Source: VGXO01 sp964614695 (lineage in GTDB: Bacteria; Planctomycetota; Phycisphaerae; Phycisphaerales; SM1A02). Taken from it: a stretch of 8,068 nucleotides of DNA. Within the stretch, counting starts at the first letter, position 1; each line of letters starts with the position of its first letter. Shown here in pieces: positions 5,354 through 8,068 of this stretch. The stretch is from assembly GCA_964614695.1 (NCBI GenBank), contig CAZTMB010000120.1:1-8068 (forward strand), in the 5' to 3' direction. Both the position numbers and the translations under genes were made by a program. The notes under the pieces are model-generated. The model was not told where the DNA came from. It did not search any database and saw only the letters and a program-made list of their open reading frames with translations.

Positions 5354-8068
5354 TCACTGGAGGAAGAGGAACTCCTTGGTGTTGAAGATCGCGTGCCCGA
5401 GGGCCGCCCACGCCGCCGCCTCGGCCGCATCCTCGTCGCCGAGGGCCGAGCGCTCTGCGCCAAGGAACGCCAGGCACGCCGCGGCCTCGTCCGCGCGCGG
5501 CCGGCGCCCGAGGCCTTCGACGAACATCCGATCGAGCCGCGCGGCGTCGTCGCCGGGCATCGCGGCGATTCGGTCGCCCCACGACGCGGCCATCTCGTGC
5601 ACGAGCGGCGCGTTCAGCATCGCGAGCGCCTGGCCCGGCACGTTCGATCGGTTGCGGCGGCCGATCGTGGTCGTCGGGATCGGCAGATCGAACGCCTGCA
5701 GGAAGGGATCCGGGAAGTTGCGGCGCACCTCGAGATAGACGCTGCGTCGCCCTGCACCATCGACCGGCCCGCTCGTGCCCGGCCGCCCGCGGCCCTCCAT
5801 GAACTCGGTGAGATGGGTCGCCACGCCAGGACCGCCCATCGTCGGATCGAAGCGGCCCGAGAGGACGATCAGCGAGTCCCGCAACGACTCCGCATCGAGC
5901 CTCCTCAGGTTCGCGCGGTGCGGGATCGCGTTGAGCGGGTCTTGTTCCTCGCCCCGCGGATCGCCGTCGATCGACATCGCGTAGGTGCTCGACAGGACGA
6001 TCGCCCGGATCAGCCCCTTCACGCTCCAGTCGCGGCGGAAGCGATCGGCGAGGTGATCAAGCAGCGCCGGATCCGAAGGCGGAGATCCAAGCGCGCCGAA
6101 GTCGTCGACGGTGTCGACGAGACCTCGCCCGAAGAGGTGGTGCCAGATCCGGTTCGCCATCACCCGCGCGGTGAGCGGATGGTCGGGGTCGACGAAGCGC
6201 TGCGCGAGCGCCAGACGGTCCGCGGGCGAAGCCGCGGCGAGGTCGAGGCTGTCGAGGTGCCCGGGATCGGCCACCGCGCCGCGACGACTCGGATCGCCTC
6301 GCAGGCGGATGTGCTCGGTCCACGGCGTGCCGTCGTCGACCGCGAGCACGCGCACCGGCGATGGCGCTGGCATCGATCGTGCCGCGAGCAACGCTTCTCG
6401 ATCCTCCGGCGAGGCTTCGATCGCGATGAAGCGCTTGCTGGGNNNNNNNNNNNNNNNNNNNNNNNNNNNNNNNNNNNNNNNNNNNNNNNNNNNNNNNNNN
6501 NNNNNNNNNNNNNNNNNNNNNNNNNNNNNNNNNNNNNNNNNNCGGTATCGATCGAGATCCCACGAGGCGATCGCGAACGACGCGGGCGAGGCGATCTCGC
6601 GCCGGAAGCCCTCGAAGAGAAGCGCATTCCGCTCGTCGAGGAAGTAGCCGTCGACGATCACCCGCGCCACGCCCTTGCCGCGGACACGTTGATGCAGATG
6701 TCGATGCGTGATCTCGAACGACGGCGAACGCAGCGTGCCGGCGAAGGGCTCGCCCGCGGCGAGGCTCGAGGCGACGCCGCTTGACGCCCGATGCACCGCC
6801 TCCGAAGCGGCCTCGAGGCGCGGGAGTTCGTCGAGGTCCTGCGCGAAGGCATGCCCGGTCGACGAGAACCCTTCGGGCATCGGCACCGCGAAGTCTGCGA
6901 GAAGCACGAGATTGCTCGCATCGGGATCGCCATCCGCGACCGGTGTCGCCGAGGCCGCCGCGCGCGACAGGATCGACGCCTCGATCGCCTGCCGCATCTC
7001 AAGCGCGTCGGCCCGGGCCTGCGCAATCACGCCGCGCGGATCGAGTTCGACGATCGCCCGCCGCGCTCGCTTGAGGTGCGCGGAGAGCCCGTAGTAGTCG
7101 TCCTGCGTGATCGCGTCGAACTTGTGGTCGTGGCATCGGGCGCAGGACACCGTCACGCCAAGGAAGGCCTTGCTCAGCACGTCGATCTGGTTGTCGATCC
7201 GGTCCGCCTCGTCGCGAGCGACGTCGACCGGGGCATGGGTGCCCTGCGAGAGCCACCAGAAGCCCGTGAGCGTGCGGCTCTCGTCGAGCCCGCTCGCACG
7301 ATCGATCCGCGGATCCTCGAGAAGGTCTCCCGCCACGTGTTCGAGCACGAGACGGTCGTAGGGGACGTCCGCGTTGAAGGCGCGGATCACCGCGTCGCGG
7401 TAGCGCCACGCGTGCGGGATCGGATAGTCGAACTCGTGCCCGTGCGTCTCGGCGTAGCGCACCAGATCGAGCCAGTGGCGTCCCCATCGCTCGCCGAACG
7501 CCGGGGAGGCGAGCAGGCGATCGACCTCTCGCTCGAGCGCCGCGGTCGAGGGATCTGCCGCGAAGCGCTCGAGATCCTCCGGCGTCGGTGGAAGGCCGAC
7601 GAGGTCGTACGAGAGCCGCCGGAGCAGCGTGCGAGGCTCGACGCGAGGGGCCGGCGCCAAGCCGTTCGACTCGAGCCGCGCGAGCACGAAGCGATCGAGC
7701 GGGTCGCGCGGCCACGCGTCGTCGGCCACGGCGGGCGGCGAAGGCGGGTCGATCGGCCGCCAACTCCAGGCCTCGTTGTAGACCGCACCCTCCTCGATCC
7801 ATCGCGCGAGAAGCTCGATCTCGCGCGGCGAGAGCGGCTCGCCTTCGGGCGGCATGCGCGACTCGGGATCCTCGTCGAGGATCCGTCGCAGGATCTCGCT
7901 GTGATCGGGTTCACCCGAGGCGATCGGGGTCACGCCATCGCTTCGCGTGCGCTTGGCGTCGTGCGGATCGTCGAGACGAAGCCGCGCCTCGCGGCTCGAG
8001 GCGTCGGGGCCGTGGCAGGTGAAGCAGCGTGCCGCAAGGATCGGTCGGATCTCGCGGCCGTAGTCGAT
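5354..8068 (-). CDS. Planctomycete cytochrome c multidomain protein (PSCyt1-DUF1549-DUF1553), partial at its N-terminus
   Basis: The frame is open to the right edge, so the N-terminus and signal peptide lie outside; 904 residues are visible, counting from the edge. Residues 1-95 are a PSCyt1-type cytochrome domain: REIRPILAARCFTCHGPD carries the haem motif CFTCH (bases 8012-8026), followed by RLRLD, SRMPPEGEPLS and ARWIEEGA. Residues about 122-335 are DUF1549: DRFVLARLE, LSYDLVGLPPTPEDLERF, ERWGRHWLDLVRYAETHGHE, and a second haem motif in VSCARCHDHKFD (bases 7130-7144). A middle region (VARVIVDGYFLDER...WDLDRY) precedes a 100-N assembly gap at residues 509-542. From about 627 to the end is DUF1553: HPLTARVMANRIWHHLFGRG, RRLDAESLRDSL, RRSVYLEVRRNFPDPFLQAFD, QALAMLN, and the terminal KEFLFLQ. 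The GTG at 7931-7933 is not the start, because cytochrome homology continues upstream of it. It is probably a periplasmic electron-transfer or redox protein acting with the DUF1501 product; the substrate is unknown. Confidence 0.93.
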   Translation of the reverse strand: MDYGREIRPILAARCFTCHGPDASSREARLRLDDPHDAKRTRSDGVTPIASGEPDHSEILRRILDEDPESRMPPEGEPLSPREIELLARWIEEGAVYNEAWSWRPIDPPSPPAVADDAWPRDPLDRFVLARLESNGLAPAPRVEPRTLLRRLSYDLVGLPPTPEDLERFAADPSTAALEREVDRLLASPAFGERWGRHWLDLVRYAETHGHEFDYPIPHAWRYRDAVIRAFNADVPYDRLVLEHVAGDLLEDPRIDRASGLDESRTLTGFWWLSQGTHAPVDVARDEADRIDNQIDVLSKAFLGVTVSCARCHDHKFDAITQDDYYGLSAHLKRARRAIVELDPRGVIAQARADALEMRQAIEASILSRAAASATPVADGDPDASNLVLLADFAVPMPEGFSSTGHAFAQDLDELPRLEAASEAVHRASSGVASSLAAGEPFAGTLRSPSFEITHRHLHQRVRGKGVARVIVDGYFLDERNALLFEGFRREIASPASFAIASWDLDRYXXXXXXXXXXXXXXXXXXXXXXXXXXXXXXXXXXPSKRFIAIEASPEDREALLAARSMPAPSPVRVLAVDDGTPWTEHIRLRGDPSRRGAVADPGHLDSLDLAAASPADRLALAQRFVDPDHPLTARVMANRIWHHLFGRGLVDTVDDFGALGSPPSDPALLDHLADRFRRDWSVKGLIRAIVLSSTYAMSIDGDPRGEEQDPLNAIPHRANLRRLDAESLRDSLIVLSGRFDPTMGGPGVATHLTEFMEGRGRPGTSGPVDGAGRRSVYLEVRRNFPDPFLQAFDLPIPTTTIGRRNRSNVPGQALAMLNAPLVHEMAASWGDRIAAMPGDDAARLDRMFVEGLGRRPRADEAAACLAFLGAERSALGDEDAAEAAAWAALGHAIFNTKEFLFLQ
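6443..6542. other. Assembly gap (100 N) inside the cytochrome gene
   Basis: This is a run of exactly 100 undetermined bases, the conventional placeholder for a scaffold join of unknown size. The flanking frames line up across it as written, so an intact gene requires a true gap length of 1 modulo 3. The flanks fit one protein: WDLDRY before it and PSKRFIAIEAS after it both belong to the region between DUF1549 and DUF1553. The missing part probably encodes the rest of a ligand-binding-like segment. Confidence 0.97.

Noticed and set aside
3904..5385. Long plus-strand open frame (493 codons) opposite the DUF1501 gene
   Set aside because: It is a GC-rich antisense shadow: the minus strand has clear DUF1501 motifs and a Tat leader, while this frame has Arg/Ala/Glu-rich sequence without domain signatures.
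6443..6542. The N run as a biological low-complexity repeat
   Set aside because: It is an undetermined-base placeholder, not sequence.
5393..6784. Long plus-strand open frame opposite the cytochrome gene
   Set aside because: It is an antisense shadow spanning the N gap; the minus-strand frame carries DUF1553 motifs across the same bases.
7931..7933. GTG as the start of the cytochrome gene
   Set aside because: The frame stays open to the edge and encodes REIRPILAARCFTCHGPD and RLRLD upstream, so the gene is simply truncated by the window.
1..8068. CRISPR array, tRNA, rRNA or insertion sequence
   Set aside because: I saw no regularly spaced direct repeats, no cloverleaf-like segment, no rRNA signature and no transposase motif on either strand.

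Overview
The window is GC-rich bacterial DNA, roughly two-thirds G+C by eye, and looks like a planctomycete, most likely from the Phycisphaerae side of the phylum. Two things point there. The minus-strand pair in the right half encodes a multidomain cytochrome c protein with planctomycete-type PSCyt1/DUF1549/DUF1553 domains and a Tat-exported DUF1501 protein, a hallmark planctomycetal gene couple. The plus-strand gene at 2793-3857 ends in a dockerin-like pair of Ca-binding repeats with the D-x-D-x-N/D-G...LL..WG pattern typical of secreted Phycisphaerae proteins. No RNA genes, mobile elements or CRISPR arrays were seen. All five genes appear to encode exported proteins.

Left part (1-2465) is a small envelope thiol-redox cluster. 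A rhodanese-fold lipoprotein (minus strand, 20-502) lacks the catalytic cysteine. It is divergent from a plus-strand pair: a stand-alone DsbD alpha-like periplasmic domain (703-1686) and a peroxiredoxin-like redoxin with a CPVC motif (1797-2465). The 200-bp divergent spacer holds two tandem inverted repeats. The redoxin gene is followed by two GC-rich dyads, the second a perfect 13-bp stem that probably ends the transcript.

Middle (2466-3857) is a 327-bp non-coding stretch, then a GTG-started secreted protein with an unrecognised body of about 270 residues and a C-terminal dockerin-like module. It converges with the right-hand operon, leaving only 16 bp between stop codons.

Right part (3874-8068) is a minus-strand operon. 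The upstream PSCyt1-DUF1549-DUF1553 gene runs off the right edge, has two CxxCH haem motifs, and is interrupted by a run of exactly 100 N that is an assembly gap. The DUF1501 gene follows 31 nt downstream. The family pairing is well known but its biochemical job is not settled; secretion, haem binding and an alkaline-phosphatase-like fold are what the sequence supports.

The most interesting items are the cysteine-less rhodanese beside two thiol-redox partners, the orphan DsbD-alpha/redoxin pair with no membrane electron carrier in view, the unknown body of the dockerin protein, and a marked excess of the palindrome CGATCG across the window.
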